Assembly: GCA_016789845.1 (NCBI GenBank)
Contig: JAEUQA010000013.1
Coordinates: forward strand, 124,001-188,000
DNA: 64,000 nucleotides
From: Chromatiales bacterium
GTDB lineage: Bacteria; Pseudomonadota; Gammaproteobacteria; Steroidobacterales; GCA-2729495
Direction: 5' to 3'
The notes below the pieces were generated by a model that saw only the letters and a program-made list of their open reading frames with translations, searched no databases and was not told the origin of the DNA. Numbering within the stretch: position 1 is the first letter of the stretch; each line of letters opens with the position of its first letter. A program made the translations under genes and the position numbers. Shown one piece after another: positions 11,118-19,160 of the stretch.

Positions 11118-11363
11118 TCAGGCGCCCTCGCGTCCGACGGCACGTTCGTACGGCAAGTCCGACGTGCTCGCGCAGCGCCGCTCGTCGGCCCACGCATCCA
11201 GGTCGGCCGGGGCGTAGACCACCCGGCGGCCGAACTTCCGAAACCGCGGGCCACCGCCGATCACGCGCTGCTTCTCCAGCGTGCGGGGCGAGAGGTTGAG
11301 ATAGGCCGCGGCCTGAGTGTTGTTCAGGTAGTGCAGGTTGGGGGTGGGTTCGGTGGCGCGCAC
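11118..11363 (-). CDS. AlpA/excisionase-type helix-turn-helix protein
   Basis: Small DNA-binding protein of the MerR-like AlpA/Xis superfamily: YLNNTQAAAYLNLSPRTLEKQR is the winged helix, followed by FRKFGRRVVYAPADLDAWADER, the classic ending. Such proteins regulate repA or excision genes in integrative elements. GTG at 11363 is favoured by an upstream GGAG; a TTG at 11402 would add 13 residues. It lies directly upstream of repA in the same operon. Confidence 0.85.
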   Translation of the reverse strand: MRATEPTPNLHYLNNTQAAAYLNLSPRTLEKQRVIGGGPRFRKFGRRVVYAPADLDAWADERRCASTSDLPYERAVGREGA

Positions 11364-11472
11364 GGGTCGGGACTCCAGCGGGGGCGGCGCAAGTGCCGCC
11401 AACTCGGTGGAGTCTCAGACGACACCGGCGCACTGGGCAGGGAGAATCGGTGCGTCTGGCAAAGTCTCCCTG

Positions 11473-11979
11473 TCAGGCGGACGGCGTGAGCAGGGACCGA
11501 TAGCCGCCATCGCGGAGTTCTCGCGCACGACGCACCAGGTAGCGCACCTGGGCACGCAGCTCGCCGTCTGCGGTCCAACGGCGGGTCACCTCCTCCGCGC
11601 CGAACAGCACACGCGCAAGCGTCCGCTGCGAGGCACCGGCGGTGATCCCGTCCAGCGCTTGGAGGGCGCGCAGATGGACGAGCGCCGTTCGGCTGACTGG
11701 CGATGAGGATGCGGCCGCTGACGAGGCAGCGCCCTGCATGGCCGAGCGCACGCCAACCATGACCCGCACCGCCTCCTCGGGCTCTGTCGTCGCCGGCACC
11801 CGAAACGCGTACGCGTCGCCGAGCAGCAGGCCGGCGTCCACCGTCAGCACGAGCGCCCCGCCGCCGACGCCGGTGGCCAGCACCAGGTCGTGCCGTGCGT
11901 GCACGGACAGCAGCTTGGGGCCCGGCAACCGCCACACACTGAACGACGGCGCCGTTGCGCTCGCCACGCCCGCCGGCAC
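11473..11979 (-). CDS. DUF2285 family protein (C-terminal part of a split regulator?)
   Basis: A 168-residue product from GTG at 11979 with the DUF2285 pattern (FSVWRLPGPKLLSVHARHDL early, then TALVHLRALQALDGITAGAS, then a C-terminal helical region). The frame is open further upstream without a usable start codon and reads LIDPDRDARQARPEWL just before the GTG. That is the sequence expected to follow WGL in longer DUF6499-DUF2285 proteins. The upstream gene carries the WGL in another frame and stops at 12038, so the two look like one gene split by a one-base shift near 12050. Function is unknown; the family is restricted to mobile elements. Confidence 0.75.
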   Translation of the reverse strand: MPAGVASATAPSFSVWRLPGPKLLSVHARHDLVLATGVGGGALVLTVDAGLLLGDAYAFRVPATTEPEEAVRVMVGVRSAMQGAASSAAASSSPVSRTALVHLRALQALDGITAGASQRTLARVLFGAEEVTRRWTADGELRAQVRYLVRRARELRDGGYRSLLTPSA

Positions 11980-12037
11980 GATGGCCAGCGCGGTCGCGGG
12001 CGAGAGCCACTCGGGCCGCGCCTGGCGGGCGTCTCGG

Positions 12038-12229
12038 TCAGGATCGATTAGGTCGATGCAACCCCCAGAGGTGTCCGACGCCGTCGGACGCGCGGCGGAC
12101 GCGCCAGTCGTCCCGGTAGCGCGCGTTCCGCCGCAGGTATTCCCAGGCTAACGCCGCGGGCGGCAGCGCGAGGGTGTACAGATAGGCCGCCGTGGCCTGC
12201 CACGGTTGGTCGCCGTGCGTGAGTGTCAT
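12038..12229 (-). CDS. DUF6499-like transcriptional regulator domain protein
   Basis: A 63-residue protein starting at ATG 12229 with the conserved core AWEYLRRNARYRDDWR and ending GHLWGLHRPNRS. This N-terminal domain is usually found alone or fused to DUF2285 in integrative elements and is presumed to regulate them. Its last residues after WGL do not match the family; the matching residues are found in the next frame, suggesting a frameshift into the DUF2285 gene downstream. Confidence 0.7.
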   Translation of the reverse strand: MTLTHGDQPWQATAAYLYTLALPPAALAWEYLRRNARYRDDWRVRRASDGVGHLWGLHRPNRS

Positions 12230-12396
12230 GGGGAGTTGTCCTGCGATGGGGTTGGCACCCGAGCATCGCGAGCTCGCTCCCCCACCACGACACCGCGAAA
12301 CCCCGGCCATCGCCGGGAAACACCGGCCACCGTCAAATCTGTACAAAAACACCAGATTCTCGGTTTGACATAAGGTTGGCCGAAGCCAGAAGAGAA

Positions 12397-12425
12397 GGAC
12401 GCCCCGCCTCAGTAGCGGAGCGCCC
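12397..12425 (-). terminator. Probable terminator after radC
   Basis: On the minus strand GGGCGCTCCGC pairs with GCGGGGCGTCC (with two wobble pairs) around a 6-base loop and is followed by TTCTCTTCT. It lies 12 bases past the radC stop. The T tract is imperfect. Confidence 0.5.
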
Positions 12426-12437
12426 TGTCGGCCTAGG

Positions 12438-12947
12438 CTAGAGCAACCCGCGAGAGGCCAGTGACACCACATCCTCCCCGCCCACGACCAGGTGATCGAG
12501 GAGTCGCACGTCGAGCAGCTCGAGCGCGTCCCGGACTCGTCGGGTGATTAGTCGGTCTGCTTCACTCGGTTCGGCCACCCCGGACGGGTGGTTGTGCGCC
12601 AGGATGACGGCTGCTGCGTTCAGCGCCAGGGCCTCCTTGGCCACTTCCCGCGGGTACACCGTGGTGTTATCGATCGTGCCCCGGAACAGCTCCCGGTACT
12701 CGATCAACCGGTGCCGGTTGTCCAGGAAGACCACCGCGAACACTTCGTGCTCCAGCGTTCCCAGCTTCAGCCTCAGAAAATCACCGGTGTCCGCCGGTGA
12801 CGTGAATGCCGTCCCTCGCCGAACCCGGAGCGCCCGGCGGGCGGCGGCGAGAATCTCCGGGGCCGTGGCCGGCCGCCACTGCCCGTTGTCGTCCCGGATG
12901 GCCAGCTCCGGCTCGGTACCCTTGTTGATCTGATTGCTGTCGCTCAT
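12438..12947 (-). CDS. radC: RadC-family JAB-domain protein
   Basis: A 169-residue protein. The JAB/MPN metalloprotease-like domain is complete: [24 protein letters not shown] holds the H-x-H-P-S-G zinc motif, and [23 protein letters not shown] is the normal C-terminus. It lacks the N-terminal helix-hairpin-helix region of chromosomal RadC, as is common for copies on mobile elements, which are often anti-restriction or accessory genes. ATG at 12947 is preceded by AGGAGA. A hairpin terminator follows the stop. Confidence 0.92.
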   Translation of the reverse strand: MSDSNQINKGTEPELAIRDDNGQWRPATAPEILAAARRALRVRRGTAFTSPADTGDFLRLKLGTLEHEVFAVVFLDNRHRLIEYRELFRGTIDNTTVYPREVAKEALALNAAAVILAHNHPSGVAEPSEADRLITRRVRDALELLDVRLLDHLVVGGEDVVSLASRGLL

Positions 12948-13248
12948 GGAAGTCTCCTGTGCGGGCGGGATTGCCCGCGACCGGAGGGGCACGGCGCAGC
13001 GCAAGCGGTCAGGGGTCGGAGACGGCCGCAGGACGCCAGCGAACGCTGGTTCGCGCAGCCCTTGACGGCGAGAACGGCGTGCTAGTCTGAAACTTCTCGG
13101 CAAGCCCACCGCTCCCCTTCCCCTCCCAGCGTCCCGCACTTCCACTCCCCGCGGCAGCGACAAATGCCGCGCGAATCAATGGAAATTCCTTCATTGGGAA
13201 TTTCTCGGCGAAATCCACAGATTCGGAAAAGCAGCTCGACGGGAAAAC
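12948..13248. other. Upstream region of radC with an inverted repeat
   Basis: No gene seen. An inverted repeat GAAATTCC (13182-13189) / GGAATTTC (13197-13204) with a 7-base loop could be an operator. The 5' part holds the radC ribosome binding site; no clear -35/-10 pair was found. Confidence 0.35.
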
Positions 13249-13274
13249 GGGCCGCCAGCTTCGGCTGGCGGCCC
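13249..13274 (-). terminator. Rho-independent terminator after the DUF2958 gene
   Basis: Perfect 11-bp stem (GGGCCGCCAGC / GCTGGCGGCCC) with a 4-base loop, followed on the minus strand by GTTTTCCC. It lies 10 bases past the DUF2958 stop codon. Confidence 0.85.
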
Positions 13275-13284
13275 GCGACTGGGC

Positions 13285-13629
13285 TTACGCCCGGATCCGG
13301 CAGCGCACCTGGGCGTCCGCCGCGTAGGCCGAGAGCGTGCGGTCGGCGGTGAAGTGGTGGTCGCGCTCGATCTTCAGGCCGAGTGGACCGCGTGCGGTCT
13401 CAAGCTCGGACAGACGGACGTACCCGAGTTCCGGGCAACCGAGGCCGAGGTCGCAGAGGCCAAAAGCCAAATCCGGATCGGCCGGATCCAGCTCCGTCAG
13501 CAGCCAGGTGGCATTGGCGTCCGGGGTGAAGAGTTTCACCACGGGCAGGGGATCCCGACTTTCACCGGCCGACTGACGTTCGCCGTTGGCGAGCAGCTGA
13601 GATCGAAGAGATTCAGGGATGAGTGACAT
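13285..13629 (-). CDS. DUF2958 family protein
   Basis: A 114-residue protein with family sequence throughout: LIPESLRSQLLANG, then PLPVVKLFTPDANATWLLTE, AFGLCDLGLGCPELGYV and RDHHFTADRTLSAYA. Its function is unknown; it is nearly always carried on plasmids and integrative elements. ATG at 13629 follows AAGGAAA. It is a single-gene unit closed by a strong hairpin at 13249-13274. Confidence 0.9.
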   Translation of the reverse strand: MSLIPESLRSQLLANGERQSAGESRDPLPVVKLFTPDANATWLLTELDPADPDLAFGLCDLGLGCPELGYVRLSELETARGPLGLKIERDHHFTADRTLSAYAADAQVRCRIRA

Positions 13630-13873
13630 GGCAGTTTCCTTTGTGGGTCGCTCCCCAGCGGAGCCCGTTCTCATGGGCAGGCCGCACACAGCGCAGCCGT
13701 CACACCCCCACACGGCGGTGGGGCGGGCCGGGGTTGACGGCAAGCGGCGGCCTGCCAGGTCTTGAGGGATCCGCGGAGCGACCCAGAAAGGGCCATGGCG
13801 CCAGAATTCGCACGAGCGGCTCCGGGTCAGAGACGTGATGCGAGAAGCGGCTGTGGGACGCTTCCAACCTCTC

Positions 13874-13905
13874 AAGAAAAAAAGAGAGCCCCCGTGAGGG
13901 GGCTC
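13874..13905 (-). terminator. Rho-independent terminator after the 78-residue gene
   Basis: Stem GAGCCCCC / GGGGGCTC (13886-13893 and 13898-13905) with a 4-base loop, followed on the minus strand by CTCTTTTTTTCTTG. It lies about 20 bases past the stop of the upstream small gene. Confidence 0.92.
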
Positions 13906-13925
13906 GGAAAGCGAGACGCCGGAGT

Positions 13926-14162
13926 TTACTGGCGGCGAGTCTGGTCCTTCGCGACACGGTCGCCGTTAGCGACCTCCTCGTAGGCCCGCAGCTGCAGGGT
14001 GTTGCTCCAGTCCGTCGGTACCGCTTCGAACCGCAGGTTGAAGCTGCCGTCGCTGTTCGGCCAGGCAACACCGATTTCCCGCCAGTAGGCGCGACTGTTG
14101 TCGCCGCGGGGCGAGATCTGGAAGATGCGGAAGGCAGGGGTTTTCTTGGCTTGGTCGGTCAT
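13926..14162 (-). CDS. Small conserved mobile-element protein, unknown function
   Basis: A 78-residue soluble protein (MTDQAKKTPAFRIFQI at the start, AYWREIGVAWPNSDGSFN in the middle). Similar-looking small proteins with a YWxxIGxAWxNxDGS pattern are common in conjugative elements, but no role is known to me. ATG at 14162 follows AGGAGA, and its leader (ACAGGAGACT) is nearly the same as that of radC. It ends at a strong terminator. Confidence 0.8.
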   Translation of the reverse strand: MTDQAKKTPAFRIFQISPRGDNSRAYWREIGVAWPNSDGSFNLRFEAVPTDWSNTLQLRAYEEVANGDRVAKDQTRRQ

Positions 14163-14659
14163 GATCGAGTCTCCTGTTATGCGCGATGTGCGCGAGACTC
14201 AAAAGGACCCCGGATACGAGCGGCACGCGCCAGCCCACCGTGGAATAGATGGAGGCAGGCCGTAGGCGGACCCGTCTTATGCCGCGAAAGGGGCTTGCGC
14301 GTGCCGCGCCGGGGTCTAGAGTTCGAGACCCTACACAGCGCCATTCAGGAGATGCTGACCGACGAGGAGATCACCTCAGGGAACGATCCTCCCAAGAATC
14401 AGCTGGTCCGAAAATCGCCGAGCAGGTCAATCAAGCCAATGACAAGGAAGGTATTTACTGCCCCTGCCTGTCGCCCACTCTAGATATGCACAATCGTGAA
14501 TATATGCACAATCGTGAATACGCATTAGCGTTCTTGTGTGCCGCGGAAGTAGCGCATAGTCAGAATCATCAGCGACACTTAGCTCGCCACTCGCCTTGGC
14601 GAGCTACTTGCCTCGCATGCACGTGTCTCGCATGCGCCCATGTTCGTGTCTCCGGTAAC
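14163..14659. other. Non-coding junction between mobile backbone and the eight-gene locus
   Basis: About 500 bases without a credible gene; open frames here lack ribosome binding sites and family resemblance. It holds an 18-bp perfect tandem repeat at 14484-14519 and short ATGC-rich repeats (TCGCATGC) near 14612-14640. The base composition changes here, so it may mark the seam where the cargo was inserted into the backbone. Confidence 0.4.
14484..14519. repeat. 18-bp perfect tandem repeat
   Basis: ATATGCACAATCGTGAAT occurs twice back to back (14484-14501, 14502-14519). It could be a protein-binding site or an insertion scar; no partner copy was noticed elsewhere in the window. Confidence 0.85.
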
Positions 14660-16324
14660 TCACGGCCCTGGACGTTTGGGCGCCTTCTTGCTCCGCTTGG
14701 TGGCGCGGCCTTTCCTTGATCCCTTTGCGGTCGCCTTGGTCTTCGCTGTTCGGAGAGCCTCGTCGGCCAACCGGCCGAGGAGTCGCTCCACTAGTGCCCC
14801 AGCTGCAATGCGGTTGGCACTACATTCGTAAATGAGCGAGATGACGTGCTGATAGGCGTTCCTTCTTGGATTCGGGAGCGACGCCAACGGGTCACTTGCT
14901 GTCGCACCTTCGCCCAAGAGCTTACGGATACGAGCCTCCACTATCTTGGCCTGATCAGTCAAATTATTCCGGACCTCGTCGTCGATATGACGTGTTTGCA
15001 GCACCTTTGTCATCCCATTCAAGGACTTCAGGGCCGCATCGATATGTGTCTGCCGAGACGTCCGAGTTATACCCCCGCGAGCAACAGTCTTCGCCCGCTC
15101 CAAGGCAGCTTCCTTGTGGAGGGCGAACTCCCTCTGCCATTTCCGGGAGATCGAACTCTGGCGGCAACGCCGCGCGACGTCTCGAGCGAGGGGAGCTAGC
15201 TGATTCAGGACATTGTCGAGATGAACGCTATGTTCGAAGTTGTCCCGACGTCCATTAGCTAGGATCCTTGGGTCAATAATGTGGATTTCCCCGACAGCCC
15301 AGCTGTTGAACCGTGGCTCTGGAAACAGACCGTCCAAAAGCGCGTGATCCCCTACTTGGACATTCCCGGAGCGCAGGCGCAGACCCTTCACAAGTGCCCT
15401 ATTGGGGAGAGCGCCGCTGTACTCGTGGTGAAGCACCCATGCGATGGCGGCAACCCCACTGTCGGTCCCCGTCATCTCCAGGACTTCCAGCGTCCTGAAT
15501 TTGGCCTCCACTTTGCCGTCAACATTCATACAGTCTTCGTGTGGCCGGTATAGGGGGCGTTCGGCGTCGTTAATGACTACCACGATGTGCCCAAGGCTTA
15601 CGTGTGGCTTGAGCGCGGCCGTGATCTCCTTGCCGAACCCAAATTCAGGCGAGAAGGGTAACGGGGCAACCTGCGACAAATAGTCGGCAACTGCCGCCTC
15701 ATTGAGAAGCCGGTCGTCGCGATGGCGAATAACGCCGCGCATCTCTACTTCAAAGAAACGTTTAGGCTCATCCTTTGCCTTCACTCGGCGCACGGTGACA
15801 ACGTCCTTCACGAGCGCCCGAAGATTCTTGCTGTGATCCGCCGCGCGCAAGATGGTTTTCAGGGCGCGGCCATCCCAGCGCAACTCGGAAACCAGCGCCT
15901 CGCCATCGGCTCGGCCGCGGAACAACAGTTCCTGGCAGTAGCCGAGCCCAGAAAGGCGTCCCACACCTCGGAATCCCCGCGCCGAAGTGCCCCGCTTGCG
16001 GCTCCCTCCTAGGTTGCTCAGACGTTCCACAAAGTCCGGCCAAGAGATCGAACTCCCGTCATCCCTTATACGGATGCTGCGCGCATTCCCGTCGATCCAT
16101 ATCTGCACCCGGCCACCCGTGGCAGGTAGAACCCCGTTGACTCGCGCGTCATCAATCGAGTCCGCGGCATTCTGTATGTACTCTCGATAGACGGTCATTG
16201 GGTCGACATACATCGAGGTGCTAAGCAGCTCCAGAATATCCTTGCCGATGACAACGTCGTGGGAGCTGCTGCTCCAGGCGTTCTCTAAGGCGGGCACGGC
16301 CTTCAGGCGAACTTGTTCACTCAC
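14660..16324 (-). CDS. Hsp90/GHKL-type ATPase of the eight-gene locus
   Basis: A 554-residue protein with a GHKL ATP-binding domain. The N box is visible as REYIQNAADSIDDA (E48, N52, D55), a G1-like box as RIRDDGSSIS (88-93, a variant of DxGxG), and a glycine-rich lid/G2 region as GFRGVGRLSGLG (117-128). This order matches the Hsp90/HtpG and MORC-like branch rather than histidine kinases. The C-terminal half has no domain I recognise, and the last 27 residues are strongly basic (many K and R), suggesting nucleic acid contact. GTG at 16324 overlaps the radical SAM stop by four bases (GTGA), so translation is coupled. It is the last gene of the leftward arm. Hsp90-like ATPases occur in several predicted anti-phage loci; the role here is inferred. 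Confidence 0.85.
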   Translation of the reverse strand: MSEQVRLKAVPALENAWSSSSHDVVIGKDILELLSTSMYVDPMTVYREYIQNAADSIDDARVNGVLPATGGRVQIWIDGNARSIRIRDDGSSISWPDFVERLSNLGGSRKRGTSARGFRGVGRLSGLGYCQELLFRGRADGEALVSELRWDGRALKTILRAADHSKNLRALVKDVVTVRRVKAKDEPKRFFEVEMRGVIRHRDDRLLNEAAVADYLSQVAPLPFSPEFGFGKEITAALKPHVSLGHIVVVINDAERPLYRPHEDCMNVDGKVEAKFRTLEVLEMTGTDSGVAAIAWVLHHEYSGALPNRALVKGLRLRSGNVQVGDHALLDGLFPEPRFNSWAVGEIHIIDPRILANGRRDNFEHSVHLDNVLNQLAPLARDVARRCRQSSISRKWQREFALHKEAALERAKTVARGGITRTSRQTHIDAALKSLNGMTKVLQTRHIDDEVRNNLTDQAKIVEARIRKLLGEGATASDPLASLPNPRRNAYQHVISLIYECSANRIAAGALVERLLGRLADEALRTAKTKATAKGSRKGRATKRSKKAPKRPGP

Positions 16325-17967
16325 GCGACTGCCCTCTTGCTCTTGAGGGTGACCGCTGGAAGCTGCTCTGCAACTTGTGCGTTGTCGTCGAATTCTAGTC
16401 CCGCATCTTCAACGCGCTCGTCCTCGGCTAGGGCATCGAAGGGCGACTTCTGGGCGGCAAGCTTTTCACGCTGCTTGCGCCAGATATCAAATAATTCGTC
16501 CTTCGGCTTCGGTACGTAGTACCGCAGGATGTCTCCTACCTTCTTGTTTTCTGTCCTTTGGGAGAGGCTCACGACGTCCCGGGGGTCTACCGATGAGAGC
16601 AAGCTCAAGAGCTCGGCCCGATCGCTGGCGTCTAGCGTCTTGGCGATATCCTGGTATTGATACAGCTCCTGCTTCTTATCGAATCGCTCGTACCAATCGC
16701 GATTGAACGTAAAGTGATGCGGAAGGAGGAGGATCTTCTGGAAGTCGTCCGCCGTGTCTCCAAACGCTCGCTTGAAGAACTCGGGCGCACCACTGACGAC
16801 GCCATGTGTGGCTTGCAGGACGATCTGCATCGATCGCAACTGGTAGCGAGTCCACTTTGCACCGACATGGCTGCGCTCTGGCAAATCAGTAGGTTGATAA
16901 CGCATTGGAAATGACCAGATCCGAATCCCTAACTCCTCATTGAGATGGACATTGAGGCGCATGCGCTCAAACAGATCCTCCGGGGAGTCCTTGAAGTTGT
17001 AGAGCATGTAGTTCGAGAGCTCTGTAAGTCCATGCTGGTGCGCGTACCGAATCGCCTGCTCGTACGGCCCCTTCAAGCCCAAATGGTCGAAGGCAATTCG
17101 AAGAGGCTTCAGACAAATTGTGGCCAGCTCCCGCAGGTACATCGGGTCTTTACAGAGAATTCGCGCATCGACGCCCTGGTTGAAGTCCACACGGCGTTGG
17201 ACCGCGACCTTCTCATGGGGTCGCCGGATTTTGGCGCCACGCTCAAAACCCAGGTCTCTAATCTCAGCGATTATCTCCTTGAACCTTGGTGACGCCACGA
17301 CGTTGTTGTCCATGAGGATCAGATCCTTCTTGGGGCCGTAGCGCTCGCTGATCGAGTTGACCAGGCCCGTCAGCGAATCTGTGTCGCGCTGGGCGCCTTC
17401 CAGCTTTGGCACGCCACAGAAGGTACACTTCCGGATGCAGCCGCGGGACGTATAGGCAAAGTAGGCGTCAATTACCGGATACTTGTAGGTAACTTGATTA
17501 AGTATCTCGTAGTCTGGAACTAGGTCTTCGATCGCCGTGCCGGTGTGATCGTCCGAGTACATCTCCTCCGAGAAGTCATCAAGTCGCAGTGAGTCGGCTG
17601 GCGGCGTGGTGAGTAGACCCTTGATGAAGCGGATACCGCGCCAACGGGGCTCCTGCTGGAACCGATCGTGCATGAGCGAGGCAGCTATGCCACCGACAAA
17701 CACCTTATCCGCATGTCCATTTGCAGCCTGAAGGGCGAAGTCAATTGACTCCGAGATTTTCGCGTACTCGAACGAAAAGAGCGTCGTGACGTAGATGCGG
17801 TCCCAGGCGGCCCCGAGGACGGAACGATCCTGCCCCTTAATGAAGCGCACATTGTCCCGCTTGCCATGTGGTCCGTGATACTGAGCGATCTTCATTAGAC
17901 CCAGCGGCGGGTATTTGTTCTTGTAGCCTGGCTCTATCAGCAGGATGTTCTTATTTGCCATTTCCAA
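16321..17967 (-). CDS. Radical SAM enzyme of the eight-gene locus
   Basis: A 548-residue protein. The N-terminal region (about 7-150) looks like a Rossmann/B12-binding-type domain (ILLIEPGYKNKYPPLGLMKIA, then VFVGGIAASLM) as in B12-type radical SAM enzymes, though no cobalamin His motif is evident. The radical SAM core follows with C177-x3-C181-x2-C184 (RGCIRKCTFCGVP), the ligands of the 4Fe-4S cluster that cleaves S-adenosylmethionine. A C-terminal region of about 200 residues is uncharacterised. It overlaps the DGQHR gene by 17 bases (or 11 if ATG 17961 is used) and the ATPase gene by four. In this setting a nucleic-acid or nucleotide modification reaction is plausible but not shown; substrate unknown. 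Confidence 0.88.
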   Translation of the reverse strand: MEMANKNILLIEPGYKNKYPPLGLMKIAQYHGPHGKRDNVRFIKGQDRSVLGAAWDRIYVTTLFSFEYAKISESIDFALQAANGHADKVFVGGIAASLMHDRFQQEPRWRGIRFIKGLLTTPPADSLRLDDFSEEMYSDDHTGTAIEDLVPDYEILNQVTYKYPVIDAYFAYTSRGCIRKCTFCGVPKLEGAQRDTDSLTGLVNSISERYGPKKDLILMDNNVVASPRFKEIIAEIRDLGFERGAKIRRPHEKVAVQRRVDFNQGVDARILCKDPMYLRELATICLKPLRIAFDHLGLKGPYEQAIRYAHQHGLTELSNYMLYNFKDSPEDLFERMRLNVHLNEELGIRIWSFPMRYQPTDLPERSHVGAKWTRYQLRSMQIVLQATHGVVSGAPEFFKRAFGDTADDFQKILLLPHHFTFNRDWYERFDKKQELYQYQDIAKTLDASDRAELLSLLSSVDPRDVVSLSQRTENKKVGDILRYYVPKPKDELFDIWRKQREKLAAQKSPFDALAEDERVEDAGLEFDDNAQVAEQLPAVTLKSKRAVA

Positions 17968-19042
17968 CCACCCTTAGGCGCGAGGTGCGTCGCGCCGCAC
18001 GAATAAGCTCTACTGCCTTCTTCACCCCACCCTGGCCACCAAGGCCCTTTAACGGGCCCCTAGTTTCCCAGTCGAAGTCGGGTGCGAAGTCTGATAACGC
18101 TGTAACAAAATACTTACGGTCGCACACCCGGCCCTTGGGGGTTTCGACAAAAAGATCTGCCGCTATTTCCATGAGCGCATAGACACCAACGCCTTTCGTG
18201 AGCATGTGTTTGCGCGGGTTTTGCCACTGCTCGGGCAAGACGGTAACCAGTGCGCCCCAGAAATCCAGGATCAGATGGGCCGCGTCATCGATCGATCGGG
18301 CATCAAGGACTTTTGTCCGATTCAAAAACTGGTGGACCGCCTTCTGGAAAGTCCGAAGCGATGCGCGCCGCCCCATACCGGAGGTAGTGGTGCCGCCGAG
18401 ATCCAACTGGTTGTGCCACGGGGAAGTAGCCTCACGCCTCATGAAAAGGGAAATGTAGAGCTCTGGCCGGTCTGCTCCGAGATCAGTGGCCAGCTGTGCG
18501 TCGTGAAAGTCGAGCAGGCTGCTGCTAAGTCCCCGGGCCTTGCCATTGATGACGTTGAAGACTTCCATCTCTTCCCGCTCGGTCAGGCCGATGAAGCACA
18601 TAAAGGGGAGCTCAATATCGAGATCCTCCATGTGCGCGAGCCGATGTTGGCAATCGACCTGGGCCATCGGCTTATGGTCGGCTGAAATCGCGAGCGTGAC
18701 GCACCCTGAATTGCCCTGCTCTATGTGCCAAGCCCCGGCAGGTTGCGGCCGGAGATTAAAGGTCAGCGGGATTGTCGAGCTGCCGCTCTGCTGGATGTAG
18801 CGCCGAAAGTCCAGGCTGTGCTGCGAATTGATTCTTCGCTGATATCCGCGGCTCGTATCCTCATTGAGGACGTCGGCAAAGCTCAGGCTGTGAAGCAGCG
18901 AGGCAGGCGCAAACCCCAACAAAACCTCCCTGCCGGCTGAGCTGCCGCGTATGCATAGAAGCTCCTTAAAGCCGGGGGTCTTCGCTGCCAACTTACGCCC
19001 TCCCAATGCATAACCTGCACTCCAGGAATGCAGATTACACAT
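17951..19042 (-). CDS. DGQHR/DndB-like protein of the eight-gene locus
   Basis: A 363-residue protein of the DGQHR-domain group, which includes DndB, the regulator of DNA phosphorothioation, and relatives of ParB. Visible family features are RGYQRRINSQHSLDFRRYI (about 66-83), the signature loop as VDCQHRLAHMEDL (D130-C-Q-H-R134) and the following EVFNVINGKARGLSSSLL. The Gly of DGQHR is replaced by Cys here. ATG at 19042 is used; a weak GGAC lies about 10 bases upstream. It is first in the leftward arm and diverges from the first ParB-like gene across 118 bases. Either a regulator of modification or part of the DNA-recognition machinery is plausible. Confidence 0.82.
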   Translation of the reverse strand: MCNLHSWSAGYALGGRKLAAKTPGFKELLCIRGSSAGREVLLGFAPASLLHSLSFADVLNEDTSRGYQRRINSQHSLDFRRYIQQSGSSTIPLTFNLRPQPAGAWHIEQGNSGCVTLAISADHKPMAQVDCQHRLAHMEDLDIELPFMCFIGLTEREEMEVFNVINGKARGLSSSLLDFHDAQLATDLGADRPELYISLFMRREATSPWHNQLDLGGTTTSGMGRRASLRTFQKAVHQFLNRTKVLDARSIDDAAHLILDFWGALVTVLPEQWQNPRKHMLTKGVGVYALMEIAADLFVETPKGRVCDRKYFVTALSDFAPDFDWETRGPLKGLGGQGGVKKAVELIRAARRTSRLRVVGNGK

Positions 19043-19100
19043 CTTTTGTCCAAATGTGGATCCCCCGTTGACTGCACGGATCTGGCGTGCGTAGTATCCG

Positions 19101-19155
19101 TTGGTACAGGCCCAGTATCAACTCATTATGTGATACTGTTACTCAATCGGAGGAA
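19101..19155 (+). promoter_or_regulatory. Rightward promoter with overlapping operator palindrome
   Basis: -35 TTGGTA (19101-19106), a 17-bp spacer and -10 CATTAT (19124-19129). A palindrome CAGTATCA (19113-19120) / TGATACTG (19131-19138) covers the spacer and -10, so a bound repressor would block RNA polymerase. The ribosome binding site GGAGGAAC follows (19149-19156), ahead of GTG 19161. The binding protein could be one of the ParB/DndB-like products, which would make the locus self-regulated; that is inference. Confidence 0.7.
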
Positions 19156-19160
19156 CTGCG

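Noticed and set aside
14300..14345. tRNA or tmRNA 3' end (GGGTCTAGAGTTCGAGACCC)
   Set aside because: The stem-loop does not have the 5-7-5 T-arm geometry and no acceptor stem or CCA follows.
14249..14719. 156-codon plus-strand frame in the gap before the eight-gene locus
   Set aside because: No ribosome binding site or family pattern; it crosses the tandem repeat and overlaps the end of the Hsp90-like gene in antisense.
19101..19138. ParS-like partition site
   Set aside because: The palindrome sits exactly over a promoter and lacks parS consensus; there is no ParA gene nearby, so an operator is the simpler reading.
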